Shown: positions 7,450 through 16,348 of the stretch, in pieces | Position numbering within the stretch: position 1 is the stretch's first letter | How the letters are laid out: each line of letters opens with the position of its first letter | Assembly (NCBI GenBank): GCA_947165685.1 | Contig: CAMVBK010000001.1 | Coordinates: 62,001 to 126,000, forward strand | From: F23-D06 sp947165685 | Lineage (GTDB): Bacteria > Bacteroidota > Bacteroidia > Bacteroidales > WCHB1-69 | Length of the DNA: 64,000 nucleotides | Direction: 5' to 3' | Position numbers and translations under genes: made by a program | The notes under the pieces: generated by a model | Seen by the model: the letters and a program-made list of their open reading frames with translations, nothing else | The model's database searches: none | Told to the model about the DNA's origin: nothing

Positions 7450-8310
7450 ATGAAAAGAATTGTTTCAAATGTAATGATTGTCCTGGCGGCTGTCGCCATT
7501 GTGTTTTCCTTAGGCTCCTGCAGCAAATACAAGGGATTTAAGAAAACGAAATCCGGTATCTACTACCAAATTCACGGCGAGGTCCACGACACTGCCGACC
7601 AGCCCAAGACCGGCGACTTGGTGGGTATCCTTATGTCACTTCGTGCGGGTGATTCCTTGCTTATTCCCATGATGCCCAACGAAATGCTGATGGATTCCCT
7701 TTATGCAGGCGACATGTTTGAGGCGCTCCGTATGCTGCATGTGGGCGACAGCGCCACGTTCATTCTCGATGGTCCGCAATTCTTCGAGAAAATGATGAAC
7801 CCCGGTCAGGAATACACCTTCGGGGAAGATCCGCTTTACTTGGATGTCAAGCTCTATGGTTTGATGAAAAAGGCGGATTTCGAAAAGGCCAAATCCGAGT
7901 TTGAAGCTCAGTTAGATGACCGCAAAGTGAAGGAAGTGGAAGAAATCGATACCTATCTGAAGGGGAATCCGGGTTTCAAGCAGCAATCGACGGGTGTCTA
8001 TCTCAAGACGGTCAAAAAGGGTACCGGTGCGAAGGTGGAACCGTTGCAGACTGTGAAGGTACACTATACAGGACGTTTCGTTGACGGCACCGTGTTCGAC
8101 AGTTCCGTGGAACGCGGCGAACCGTTCGAATTCACCGTGGGTGCCGGCCAGGTGATTCCCGGTTGGGATGCCACGGTGGCCGACATGAAGGTGGGTGACA
8201 AAGTGACGGTGCTGATTCCCTCTGAGTTCGCTTACGGCGAAGGCACGCGTGGCATCCCCCCGTACAGCCCGCTGGTTTTTGATATTGAGCTGCTGGATAT
8301 TGTCAAGTAG
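7450..8310 (+). CDS. FKBP-type peptidyl-prolyl cis-trans isomerase lipoprotein
   Basis: This 286-residue protein starts at ATG 7450; the open frame extends upstream only to a TTG. The lipobox LGSC lies near residue 24. A divergent FKBP-like domain (about 30-135) is joined by a helical linker rich in Lys and Glu to a fully canonical FKBP domain (about 195-286). The latter has VHYTGRFVDGTVFDSS, GQVIPGWDATVADMKVGDK and FAYGEGTRGIPPYSPLVFDIELL, retaining the Tyr, Phe-Asp, Val-Ile-Trp, Tyr and Ile pocket residues. It should be an active isomerase of envelope proteins. It is the only one of the three neighbouring paralogues with an intact site. Confidence 0.9.
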   Translation: MKRIVSNVMIVLAAVAIVFSLGSCSKYKGFKKTKSGIYYQIHGEVHDTADQPKTGDLVGILMSLRAGDSLLIPMMPNEMLMDSLYAGDMFEALRMLHVGDSATFILDGPQFFEKMMNPGQEYTFGEDPLYLDVKLYGLMKKADFEKAKSEFEAQLDDRKVKEVEEIDTYLKGNPGFKQQSTGVYLKTVKKGTGAKVEPLQTVKVHYTGRFVDGTVFDSSVERGEPFEFTVGAGQVIPGWDATVADMKVGDKVTVLIPSEFAYGEGTRGIPPYSPLVFDIELLDIVK

Positions 8311-8344
8311 TTTAGTGTTTTAGAAAGTTCAGGAGTTTAGGATT

Positions 8345-10480
8345 ATGTCGGAAGTGAATTATGCTTTGCGGATTGCGCAGGCACTGAACCTTAAAGAAGA
8401 ACAGGTTCGGAACACGCTTGACTTGATGGAGACCGGTGCCACCATCCCGTTCATCTCCCGTTATCGTAAAGAGGCGACGGGATCGTTGGATGAGGTGCAG
8501 ATTGGAAATATCAAAGAGCTTTATATCAAGTGGTTGGAGCTTGACAAGCGTCGTGCAGCTATCTTAGACTCTATTTCTGAGCAAGGCAAGCTTACCCCTG
8601 AACTGCGTGAGAAAATCGAGCAGGCGGAGACGATGGCTGCCTTGGAGGATCTCTACCTCCCGTATCGCCCCAAACGCAAGACCCGTGCGTCGGTCGCTGT
8701 GGAGAAAGGGCTGCAGCCGCTGGCGAAACTGCTTTGGCAGCAACGCCCGGTTGACCTGCAGCGCGAAGCGGCGAAGTATGTCAGCGAGGAAAAAGGCGTG
8801 GCTTCCGAAGAGGAGGCCATCGCTGGAGCTCGCGACATTATTGCTGAGCTGATTAGCGAAAATGTTGGAGTCCGGAACCGCTTGCGCGGTACGTTCCTCC
8901 GCTACAGCCGTATTTCCACTCGTTTGATTCCCGACAAAGTCGATGAGGACGAAAAGTACCGTATCTATTACAAGGCGGAGGAATTGCTTGCCAAAGCCCC
9001 GTCGCATCGCATCCTGGCCATGCTGCGCGGCGAGGAGGAGGGCATCCTGCGTGTGCACATCGCTCCCGACGAAGAGCGGACGCTCGCCGATTTGAAGCAT
9101 CGTGTTATAAGGAACAACAGCAACTGCGCCCAACAGGTCTGGCAGGCTGCCGTTGACTCCTACAAACGGCTCCTCCAACCCCAGATGGAGACAGAAATGC
9201 GCAAGTTCTACAAGGAAAAGGCCGACAAGGAAGCCATCTCCGTGTTCACGAAAAACGCCCGGCAGCTCCTGCTGGCAGCCCCGTTGGGACAGGTCACTAC
9301 GCTGGCCATCGACCCTGGCTTCCGAACGGGTTGCAAGGTCGTCATTCTTAACCCGCAGGGCAAGCTGCTCTACAACGAGACGATTTACCCGCATCCGCCG
9401 GTGGCGCAGTACAAGCTGGCCTCCGACAAGCTGAAACGGTTGGTCCTTCAGTACAAGGTGGATGCCATCGCCATCGGAAACGGCACTGCAGGGCGCGAAA
9501 CGGAGAACTTCGTGCGTCACATTCCCTTTGAACGCGAGGTCAAGGCCTTTATGGTCAACGAAAGCGGCGCGTCGGTCTATTCGGCCTCGCCGGTGGCCCG
9601 CGAGGAGTTCCCTGACTACGACGTGACGGTGCGCGGTGCCGTCTCCATTGGGCGCCGTCTCATGGACCCGCTTGCCGAATTGGTCAAAATCGACCCGAAA
9701 TCCATCGGGGTGGGGCAGTATCAGCACGATGTGAACCAGAAGATGCTGCAGGAGAGTCTGCAGACGACGGTGGAAAGCTGCGTCAACTATGTGGGCGTTG
9801 AATTGAACACGGCGAGCAAGCAACTGCTGTCGTACGTTTCGGGGGTCGGTCCTGCCTTGGCGCAGAACATCATCGACTACCGGAACGAGAACGGACCGTT
9901 CGCCTCCCGCGAAGCCTTGAAAAAGGTGCCACGCTTCGGAGCGAAAGCCTTCCAGCAGGCCGCCGGCTTCCTGCGCATCCGCGAGGCCGAAAACCCGCTC
10001 GACGGTAGCGCCGTGCACCCGGAAAGCTACAAGATCGTGCAACGTATGGCTGACGACCTGCACTGCTCCGTTTCTGACCTGATTAAAAACAAGGATTTAC
10101 GGCAACAGATTGTCTTGCAGAACTATATAACAGACAAGGTTGGAATGCCCACGTTAGAGGACATTATGAAGGAACTGGCGAAACCGGGTCGAGACCCGCG
10201 CACGCAGTTCGAGATGTTCGAGTTCGACAAGAATGTGCACACCATTCACGACTTGACTGTCGGCATGGTGCTGCCCGGAATCATCACCAATATCACCAAT
10301 TTCGGCTGTTTTGTGGACATCGGAGTCCACCAAGATGGCTTGATCCACATCAGTCGTTTGAGCGACCGCCGAATCTCCGACCCGTCTGAGGTGGTTCATC
10401 TCAACCAGAAAGTTATGGTGAAAGTGGAAGGGGTTGAGGTGGAACGTAAAAGAATCAGTCTGGCTCTGGAAAAAGAGTGA
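8345..10480 (+). CDS. tex: Tex, RNA-binding transcription accessory protein
   Basis: This 711-residue cytoplasmic protein has the full Tex layout. An N-terminal helical domain contains TIPFISRYRKEATG. A YqgF/RNase H-like domain follows at about 320-450 (LAIDPGFRTGCKVVIL, IAIGNGTAGRETE). Next are helix-hairpin-helix repeats at about 490-560 (LSYVSGVGPALAQNI, KVPRFGAKAFQQAAGFLRI), and a C-terminal S1 RNA-binding domain at about 640-708 (GMVLPGIITNITNFGCFVDIG...GLIHIS). The length is usual for the family. It lies 34 bases after the FKBP gene; the gap contains TTTAGAA-type repeats. Confidence 0.96.
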   Translation: MSEVNYALRIAQALNLKEEQVRNTLDLMETGATIPFISRYRKEATGSLDEVQIGNIKELYIKWLELDKRRAAILDSISEQGKLTPELREKIEQAETMAALEDLYLPYRPKRKTRASVAVEKGLQPLAKLLWQQRPVDLQREAAKYVSEEKGVASEEEAIAGARDIIAELISENVGVRNRLRGTFLRYSRISTRLIPDKVDEDEKYRIYYKAEELLAKAPSHRILAMLRGEEEGILRVHIAPDEERTLADLKHRVIRNNSNCAQQVWQAAVDSYKRLLQPQMETEMRKFYKEKADKEAISVFTKNARQLLLAAPLGQVTTLAIDPGFRTGCKVVILNPQGKLLYNETIYPHPPVAQYKLASDKLKRLVLQYKVDAIAIGNGTAGRETENFVRHIPFEREVKAFMVNESGASVYSASPVAREEFPDYDVTVRGAVSIGRRLMDPLAELVKIDPKSIGVGQYQHDVNQKMLQESLQTTVESCVNYVGVELNTASKQLLSYVSGVGPALAQNIIDYRNENGPFASREALKKVPRFGAKAFQQAAGFLRIREAENPLDGSAVHPESYKIVQRMADDLHCSVSDLIKNKDLRQQIVLQNYITDKVGMPTLEDIMKELAKPGRDPRTQFEMFEFDKNVHTIHDLTVGMVLPGIITNITNFGCFVDIGVHQDGLIHISRLSDRRISDPSEVVHLNQKVMVKVEGVEVERKRISLALEKE

Positions 10481-10537
10481 TATCGGCACCGTTGGCGGCT
10501 TTTTTTTGAAGAACCGTAAAGGTATTGATTTTTTTAT

Positions 10538-10545
10538 TACTTTTG
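10538..10545 (+). promoter_or_regulatory. -7 promoter element TACTTTTG
   Basis: TAnnTTTG match 70 bases before the ATG at 10615; the -33 box is not evident. Confidence 0.45.
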
Positions 10546-10614
10546 CTACGCTTTGAAAAAAGTTGTTTTGTTTTATAAGTTATTGAAAATTAGTAATATA
10601 AAATAAGTTTGAAT

Positions 10615-11559
10615 ATGAAAAAATTGACAGACAACACCTCTTTGGGCAAGCTTATTCTGCTTTGCAACGTGGTTGTTTTGGCTCTCTTTGTCATCGCCAT
10701 GCTTTTTTTGATGAAATTTGACAAGACCAACGCGGCCGTGGTTCAAGAGCGTAATCATTACAACAAGTTGTATGAGGCGTATGCCACAGCACAGCATCCG
10801 TTGAAACAAGACAGTGCGGAAGTCGCTTATTATCAGTACAAATTAGACACTCTTCAGCAAAAGACCGCCACTACGAAGGATGAAAAGAAAGCGCTTAGTG
10901 AAAGTATTGAGGTGACCAAGCAGACCTTGGCCGACAAGAAAAAACAGCGTGAGGACAATTTGGTGAAAGTGGCCGAGCTGGAAAAGGAGTACGGCCCTGT
11001 ACAAAAGAATTGGGAACAGCTGAATGCTGACAATGATGCCGCTAAGAAGAAATTCTGGGTGTTGGCCTGTATCACCATTGTCGCGTTCCTGCTGAAAACC
11101 CTTCTTTTCGCTTTGTGGGGCGCCAAGAACAACAAGAACCTGCATGAGATTGCGCCTTGGATGAAAGACGGCATGAAGCCCTGGATGTCTTACGTGGCAT
11201 GGTTCGTTCCTATCTATAATCTTATTAAACCTCTCTCCTTCTTCAAGGAAGTTTGGGGTGAAACGGACTATGCGCTCGAAAACGCCGGCATTGTGGCAAG
11301 AGATGAAAACAAAGTCGATAATTCCGGTCTTGTGATGTCCATTTGGTGGGGCTTCCTGCTGGTGAGTGTCTGGTTGATGAACATTGTACTCTTCTTCACG
11401 TTTTTCCGCGAAGGGGCTTTCTTCACCAAGGCTGGACACGGTTCCATGGTGGTGGTGGCCATCGTCATCATGGCGATCTGTATTTGTCTGGAAGCGATGT
11501 TGATTCTTCAATACAATAAGAAGAACAAAATGCTCTTGGAAAACGAAAGCAAGTTCTAA
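10615..11559 (+). CDS. multi-pass membrane protein with coiled coil, DUF4328-like
   Basis: This 314-residue protein has a membrane helix at about 11-33, then a long periplasmic or cytoplasmic helical coiled-coil stretch at about 40-140 (QQKTATTKDEKKALSESIEVTKQ and similar). The C-terminal half has four or more hydrophobic segments. It contains WMSYVAWFVPIYNLIKPLSFFKEVWGE-like sequence around residues 188-212, which resembles the signature of DUF4328 membrane proteins. The coiled coil inserted between the first helix and the DUF4328-like part is unusual to me. Function is unknown. It stands alone between a promoter at 10538 and a terminator at 11602. Confidence 0.72.
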   Translation: MKKLTDNTSLGKLILLCNVVVLALFVIAMLFLMKFDKTNAAVVQERNHYNKLYEAYATAQHPLKQDSAEVAYYQYKLDTLQQKTATTKDEKKALSESIEVTKQTLADKKKQREDNLVKVAELEKEYGPVQKNWEQLNADNDAAKKKFWVLACITIVAFLLKTLLFALWGAKNNKNLHEIAPWMKDGMKPWMSYVAWFVPIYNLIKPLSFFKEVWGETDYALENAGIVARDENKVDNSGLVMSIWWGFLLVSVWLMNIVLFFTFFREGAFFTKAGHGSMVVVAIVIMAICICLEAMLILQYNKKNKMLLENESKF

Positions 11560-11601
11560 TCTTTTGGATTAGACGCTATCATAATTTGTTGTGTTTTGAT
11601 G

Positions 11602-11634
11602 AGACGGGGTTGTTTCAACCCTGTCTTTTTTTTT
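11602..11634 (+). terminator. rho-independent terminator
   Basis: The hairpin is AGACGGGGTTG - TTT - CAACCCTGTCT with one wobble pair, followed by a 9-base T run. It terminates the DUF4328-like gene and separates it from the convergent glycosyltransferase gene. Confidence 0.85.
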
Positions 11635-11641
11635 GCCAGCT

Positions 11642-12766
11642 TCACGGCAGGGCCTTTTCAAGGGTCTCCCAAAGCAATTCCGCTGTTCGGTCCCAGGTGA
11701 AGAGATCTTTCCGGGCCATCCCTCTTTCGACCAATGCGTGACATAAAGCAGGGTTTTGTTGCAGTTGGCACATGGCATCGGCAATCTCCTCTTCGCGGTA
11801 GGGATTGACGAGCAGGGCGGCGTCTCCGGCCACCTCGGGCATGGAGGATAGGTTGGAGGTGATGACGGGCGTGTGTGCGTTGAAGGCATCCACAATCGGC
11901 TGCCCGAAACCTTCAAACAGGGAGGCATAGACCAGCGCTGTGGCGGACGCGGTAAGAGCACTCAGCACATCCGTTTGCTGACGGCCAAGCATGATTACGT
12001 CTTCCCGGTAGCGCATTTGGAGGTATGTGTTCTCAATCTCGCCAGCCCACCATTTTTTGTCTCCCACCACCACTAATTTTGTGGCTGCTCCGGTCTGTTC
12101 TTTGAATCGATCGAAAGCACGGAAAATATTGTCAAGGTTCTTCCGCTTATGTATGAGACCGACGAACAAAAAATAGTCGCAACCATTGGTGTATTGCTGC
12201 CGGATGGTCCTCTTTTGTTCCTCAGGAAGGGGCTTGTAGGCTGGATTTGTACCGTTATAAACCACGTCAATTTTGTCTGTCGGGACCTGGTAGCTGTCGT
12301 GAATGTCCTGTTTGCTGAACTCGGAAACGGTGGCTATCCGGGTGCTGTTGCGGGCGAATTTCGGAAAGAAACGGTCGTAGTAGCGTCGAACTACGGGCGG
12401 TACAAATTCGGGATGGTGCTTGAAGTTGAGGTCGTGAATGACGTTGACCACGGGAATGTTCAATTTTGTTGGAATCCAACCGTCGGTGGAAAGGAATAAG
12501 TCCGGTCGTATCGACCTGAGCTTCAACGGGATGCCATATTCGAAAAAAAGATACCATAGATAGGGGTGCCGCGCTTGCGGATAAGCGACTATCGGGCTGA
12601 TGTTGTCGCAGAAAAGAAATGACTCGTCATAGGGACGGTCGAAGAGGAAGTAAAATTGGTGCTCCGGGTGTGCTTTTGTGATTCGCTGGAGCGTTTCGCG
12701 TGTGAAAATACCGATGCCTTCCAATCTGTTTTTCAGCAGCAGGCGTGTATTTACAGCTATCTTCAT
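11642..12766 (-). CDS. family-4-type glycosyltransferase (GT-B)
   Basis: This 374-residue GT-B fold enzyme has an N-terminal Rossmann-like domain (MKIAVNTRLLLKNRLEGIGIFTRETL). The C-terminal nucleotide-sugar domain has LFVGLIHKRKNLDNIFRAF near residue 205 and the family signature ALVYASLFEGFGQPIVDAF near residue 284. That includes the EGFG-(x)-P-I/V-x-E/D nucleotide-binding motif typical of GT4 retaining enzymes. It probably adds a sugar to lipopolysaccharide or capsule precursors; the substrate cannot be told. It starts 23 bases after recJ on the same strand and is likely co-transcribed with it. Confidence 0.88.
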   Translation of the reverse strand: MKIAVNTRLLLKNRLEGIGIFTRETLQRITKAHPEHQFYFLFDRPYDESFLFCDNISPIVAYPQARHPYLWYLFFEYGIPLKLRSIRPDLFLSTDGWIPTKLNIPVVNVIHDLNFKHHPEFVPPVVRRYYDRFFPKFARNSTRIATVSEFSKQDIHDSYQVPTDKIDVVYNGTNPAYKPLPEEQKRTIRQQYTNGCDYFLFVGLIHKRKNLDNIFRAFDRFKEQTGAATKLVVVGDKKWWAGEIENTYLQMRYREDVIMLGRQQTDVLSALTASATALVYASLFEGFGQPIVDAFNAHTPVITSNLSSMPEVAGDAALLVNPYREEEIADAMCQLQQNPALCHALVERGMARKDLFTWDRTAELLWETLEKALP

Positions 12767-12789
12767 TGAGTCAAGCTATTTGCGATGTT

Positions 12790-14652
12790 TTAGGCGGGAA
12801 AATCCTTTTTTCTGTCACTGCTGGTTCGGTAGGCATAGTCATCTATCGGGTCGGTTTTTTGAGGCGTGTCTTGTGCCTTTTCCGCCGAAGCAGGCTCTAT
12901 GTCCTTGATGTTCAGCTGTGTGGTTACGGTGTTGTTCCAACGGTTTTCCTCCACGTGGTAGAGCACATTGAAAGGTTTGGAGTTGCTGATGACGTGAAGT
13001 TGCGATTTTTGGTTAAACGCGATGCCATCAAAGGAGTTTCCACGCTCGAAAGGACTTAACACTCTGCATTTCAAGTGCTTGTCGCCCACAATGCGGGCAT
13101 TGCCTTCATCCACCACGTTGTCGGTTTCAAAGATGGGCTCCATGTTCCCTGGTCCAAAAGGGGCGAATTTTTTAAGGTTTTTCAAGAAATGTGGGGTGAT
13201 TTCGGAGAGTTTCAAGGACATGTCCACCGTGATTTCGGGCTCGTAGGCGGATTCATCCAAATTCTCTTTCACGTATTCTTCAAAGCGTTGGGAAAATTCC
13301 TCCAAGTTTTCCTGCTTCATGGTCAGTCCAGCGGCGTACTTGTGTCCTCCGAAGTGCTCCAGCAGGTCGGCGCAGGAGTCGATGCCGTCGTAAATGTTAA
13401 ATTCCTTGACGGACCGGGCGGATCCGGTGATGAGGCCGTCATCGGAGCTCATAAGCACGATGGTGGGCTTGTAGAACTCCTCCACGAGGCGGGAAGCCAC
13501 GATGCCGATGATGCCTTTTTCCCACTGCGGGTTGTAGATGACGATGCTTTTGCGGTTCTCGAACTCGTGGGAGTTGCGGATCATGTCCATCGCCTCTTCA
13601 GTGGCGTTCTTGTCTTTTTGCTTTCGTTCGTTGTTCTGTTTGTTGATGCGGGTGCTGATTTCCATGGACTTGTCTTCGTCTTCAACAATAAAAAGGCGGA
13701 CAGACTCCTTGGCACTTTTGATGCGCCCTGCAGCGTTGATACGAGGTCCGACGTAAAATACTAAGTCAGAGATGGATATGACTCTTGTGAAGATGGTGTC
13801 CTCGCTGAATGGGGGATAGGTTCTCATTTTGATGCCGGCCTGGTCGAGGATGGAGCGGATGCCCATGCGTGGAATCTTGTTGATCATTTCCAGGCCGAAA
13901 TGGGCGAGGATGCGGTTCTCGCCGGTGATGGCCACGATGTCGCAGGCAATGCTCACGGCCACGAGGTCCATGCGTTCTAACCAAAGCTCGTCGGGAAGCC
14001 CGTTGCGTTGGCAGTAGCCTTGCACCAACTTGAACCCGACTCCACAGCCGGAGAGTTCCTTGTAGGGGTATGGGCAGTCCTTGCGCTTGGGGTCGAGGAT
14101 GGCGACGGCGTTGGGCAGGGTTTCGCCCTCCAAGTGGTGGTCGGTGATGATGACGTCGATGCCGTATTGGTTGGCCAAATCGACCATGTCGTTGGCCTTG
14201 ATGCCGCAGTCAAGGGAAATCAGCAGGTTAATGCCGTTGTCGCGGCAGTATTGGATGCCCTTCTCGGTGATGCCGTAACCTTCGGTATAGCGGTCGGGGA
14301 TGTAGTATTTGATGTATTCGTGGGCATCAGACCCATGGATTTTGCAGAGGAAAGAGTAGAGCAACGCGACGGCCGAGGTTCCGTCCACGTCGTAGTCGCC
14401 ATAGACCATTATTCGTTCGTCATGGACAATGGCTTTGGAGAGACGTTCCACGGCGACGTTCATGTCTTTCATCAGGAACGGGTCATGAAGTTTCTCGATG
14501 TTGGGCTCAAAAAAGTCGCGCGCATCCTGCACGTTGGCGATGCCGCGTTGTGCCAAAAGCGTGGCCAACGGACGCTCAAGATGCAGATGCTCACATAGTT
14601 GTGATACAACTGCCTCGTCAGGAAGCTCTTTTTTTACCCAATGTTTTTTCAT
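12790..14652 (-). CDS. recJ: single-stranded-DNA-specific exonuclease RecJ
   Basis: This 620-residue DHH-family nuclease has DYDVDG at 86-91, DCG at 148-150 and DHH at 171-173. The DHHA1 region has GGHKYAAGLTM near 430, followed by the C-terminal OB domain. RecJ degrades single-stranded DNA 5'-3' in recombination and mismatch repair. It is longer than many RecJ proteins (about 570) because of a roughly 50-residue polar tail (ASAEKAQDTPQKTDPIDDY). It sits between dnaA (upstream, 58 bases) and the glycosyltransferase, and has its own -7 element at 14679-14686. Confidence 0.95.
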   Translation of the reverse strand: MKKHWVKKELPDEAVVSQLCEHLHLERPLATLLAQRGIANVQDARDFFEPNIEKLHDPFLMKDMNVAVERLSKAIVHDERIMVYGDYDVDGTSAVALLYSFLCKIHGSDAHEYIKYYIPDRYTEGYGITEKGIQYCRDNGINLLISLDCGIKANDMVDLANQYGIDVIITDHHLEGETLPNAVAILDPKRKDCPYPYKELSGCGVGFKLVQGYCQRNGLPDELWLERMDLVAVSIACDIVAITGENRILAHFGLEMINKIPRMGIRSILDQAGIKMRTYPPFSEDTIFTRVISISDLVFYVGPRINAAGRIKSAKESVRLFIVEDEDKSMEISTRINKQNNERKQKDKNATEEAMDMIRNSHEFENRKSIVIYNPQWEKGIIGIVASRLVEEFYKPTIVLMSSDDGLITGSARSVKEFNIYDGIDSCADLLEHFGGHKYAAGLTMKQENLEEFSQRFEEYVKENLDESAYEPEITVDMSLKLSEITPHFLKNLKKFAPFGPGNMEPIFETDNVVDEGNARIVGDKHLKCRVLSPFERGNSFDGIAFNQKSQLHVISNSKPFNVLYHVEENRWNNTVTTQLNIKDIEPASAEKAQDTPQKTDPIDDYAYRTSSDRKKDFPA

Positions 14653-14678
14653 TTTAATCTCTCAAAAAAAACGCGCCG

Positions 14679-14686
14679 CAAATATA
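14679..14686 (-). promoter_or_regulatory. -7 promoter element TATATTTG for recJ
   Basis: TAnnTTTG on the minus strand, 26 bases upstream of the recJ ATG. Confidence 0.55.
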
Positions 14687-14710
14687 ATGTTTATTTTTCA
14701 ATATTGTCCA

Positions 14711-16168
14711 CTAAATATTTCCGATTTTCATTTTTTTGTCAATGTCGGAAATATACTGCTTCATTTTCTTGTCGGTTTCGCTGAGGTTCCGTATGGTGCG
14801 ACATGCGTGCAGAACTGTCGCGTGGTCTTTGTTTCCGCAGTACGCGCCGATGACGGAGAGGGGCAGGTGGGTGTATTTTTTGGCGAAATACATGCTGATT
14901 TGGCGAACCTGCACGATTTCGCGTTTGCGAGTCTTGGCGTTGATGGCCTCAACGGAGATGCCGAAGTAGTCGCACACAATTTTCTGGATGTACTCAATGG
15001 AGATCTCCTTGGCGGTGGATTTCACGTATTTATCGACCATTTCGCGGGCAAGGTCGAGCGTGATGTCGCGGTGGTTGAGCGAGGCCTGCGCGAGGATGGC
15101 GATCATGGCGCCTTCCAGTTCTCGGGTGTTGGAGGTGATGCGCAGTGCCAGATAGTCGATAACCTCTTTCGAGAACTCGATGCCGTTGTTCTCCAGCTTC
15201 TTGGTGATGATGGCGGTGCGTGTCTCCAGGTCGGGCACCTGTAGGTCGGTGGCCAACCCCCATTTGAAACGGTTCAACAGACGAGGCTCGAAGCCTGTGA
15301 TATCGACCGGCGACTTGTCGGAGGTCATGATGATCTGCTTCTTGAGCTGGTGCAAGTGGTTGAAAATCTGGAAGAAGGCTTCTTGGGTCTTCGTCTTGCT
15401 GCCGGAAATGAACTGGATGTCGTCGATGATGAGCATGTCAACCGCTTGGTAGAACCAGTAGAAGTCGTTGAGATTGTCGCTTTTCACGGCCTCCATGTAT
15501 TGTTGGTAGAAGGTGTCGGCGCTCACGTAGATGACGATTTTGTCGGGGTAGTTGATCTTGGTCTGGATGCCGATGGCGTTGACCAGGTGCGTTTTGCCGA
15601 GCCCCACTTCGGAATAGATGAAGAGCGGATTGAAGGGAGTCTGTCCTGGGGCCTTGGCGATGGACATGCCAGCGGCGTAGGCCAGCCGGTTGCAGTCTCC
15701 GACCACGTAGTTGTCGAAAGTCAGAGTTTCCGACAGGTTGGACGGAATGGGCGTTTTCTTGATGCCGGGGACGATGAAAGGCCCGGGTATGTCCTTGTTG
15801 TCCATGCTGTTGACGTCTAACGGGGGCATTATGGGCGGATTCTTGACGGCCGGGCGCTCCGAAGGGGCGATGGTCATTGAGGTGGACTGGGAAGGCGTTC
15901 GGCCGCGCTCCACCAACACTTTGTAGCGCAGCTTTGCGTCGTTGCCCAGCAATTTCCGGATGACGGTTCGCAGCAGACTGACATAATGCTCTTCCAGAAT
16001 TTCCTTGTACCAGAGGCTCGGAAGCTCCAAGGTGAGCAGCTTGTCATCCAAAGCTACGGCGTTGATGGGTTCGAATATGGTCGAATACACTTCCGGCGAC
16101 ACTGTGTCCCGTATAATCTCCAGACACTGATTCCAAACTGTAGTATGTGAGGGTAGCTCTTTTTCCAT
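14711..16168 (-). CDS. dnaA: chromosomal replication initiator DnaA
   Basis: This 485-residue AAA+ initiator has a domain I (1-80) and a proline-rich linker (about 100-145). The ATPase domain has a P-loop at 186-194 (SEVGLGKTH) and Walker B LIIDDIQFI. The C-terminal DNA-binding domain carries the signature DHATVLHACRTI. The first P-loop position, normally Gly, is Ser186 here. It binds DnaA boxes and melts the origin. dnaN is not adjacent (it lies at 44119). A weak -7 (TAATTTTG) lies at 16254-16261 with a leader of about 85 bases. Confidence 0.97.
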   Translation of the reverse strand: MEKELPSHTTVWNQCLEIIRDTVSPEVYSTIFEPINAVALDDKLLTLELPSLWYKEILEEHYVSLLRTVIRKLLGNDAKLRYKVLVERGRTPSQSTSMTIAPSERPAVKNPPIMPPLDVNSMDNKDIPGPFIVPGIKKTPIPSNLSETLTFDNYVVGDCNRLAYAAGMSIAKAPGQTPFNPLFIYSEVGLGKTHLVNAIGIQTKINYPDKIVIYVSADTFYQQYMEAVKSDNLNDFYWFYQAVDMLIIDDIQFISGSKTKTQEAFFQIFNHLHQLKKQIIMTSDKSPVDITGFEPRLLNRFKWGLATDLQVPDLETRTAIITKKLENNGIEFSKEVIDYLALRITSNTRELEGAMIAILAQASLNHRDITLDLAREMVDKYVKSTAKEISIEYIQKIVCDYFGISVEAINAKTRKREIVQVRQISMYFAKKYTHLPLSVIGAYCGNKDHATVLHACRTIRNLSETDKKMKQYISDIDKKMKIGNI

Positions 16169-16253
16169 TTGCAGTTTAAGTTTCTTTATTTTATCGCTAT
16201 TTCTCTAAATCTTAATACGTTATAGTCAAATATGAAATCAAATTTTCATCTCG

Positions 16254-16261
16254 CAAAATTA
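16254..16261 (-). promoter_or_regulatory. -7 promoter element TAATTTTG for dnaA
   Basis: TAnnTTTG on the minus strand, about 85 bases before the dnaA start in an AT-rich gap (16169-16348). The same gap holds a weak CAGTG/CACTG hairpin at 16332-16347. I see no cluster of consensus DnaA boxes there. Confidence 0.4.
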
Positions 16262-16348
16262 ACAAAAAAAAAGTTCAAAAAAATACAATTAGCCTCTTGA
16301 TTTTTTGAAAAAAAAGTGTAAAGCCGTGCGGTCAGTGTATAAGCACTG

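Noticed and set aside
8564..10063. 499-codon minus-strand open frame opposite tex
   Set aside because: Antisense to Tex, without any motif or promoter.
16169..16348. possible origin of replication upstream of dnaA
   Set aside because: The gap is AT-rich but I found no cluster of TTATNCACA boxes, and dnaN, rpmH and other origin neighbours are absent. Strand-skew analysis of the whole chromosome would be needed.
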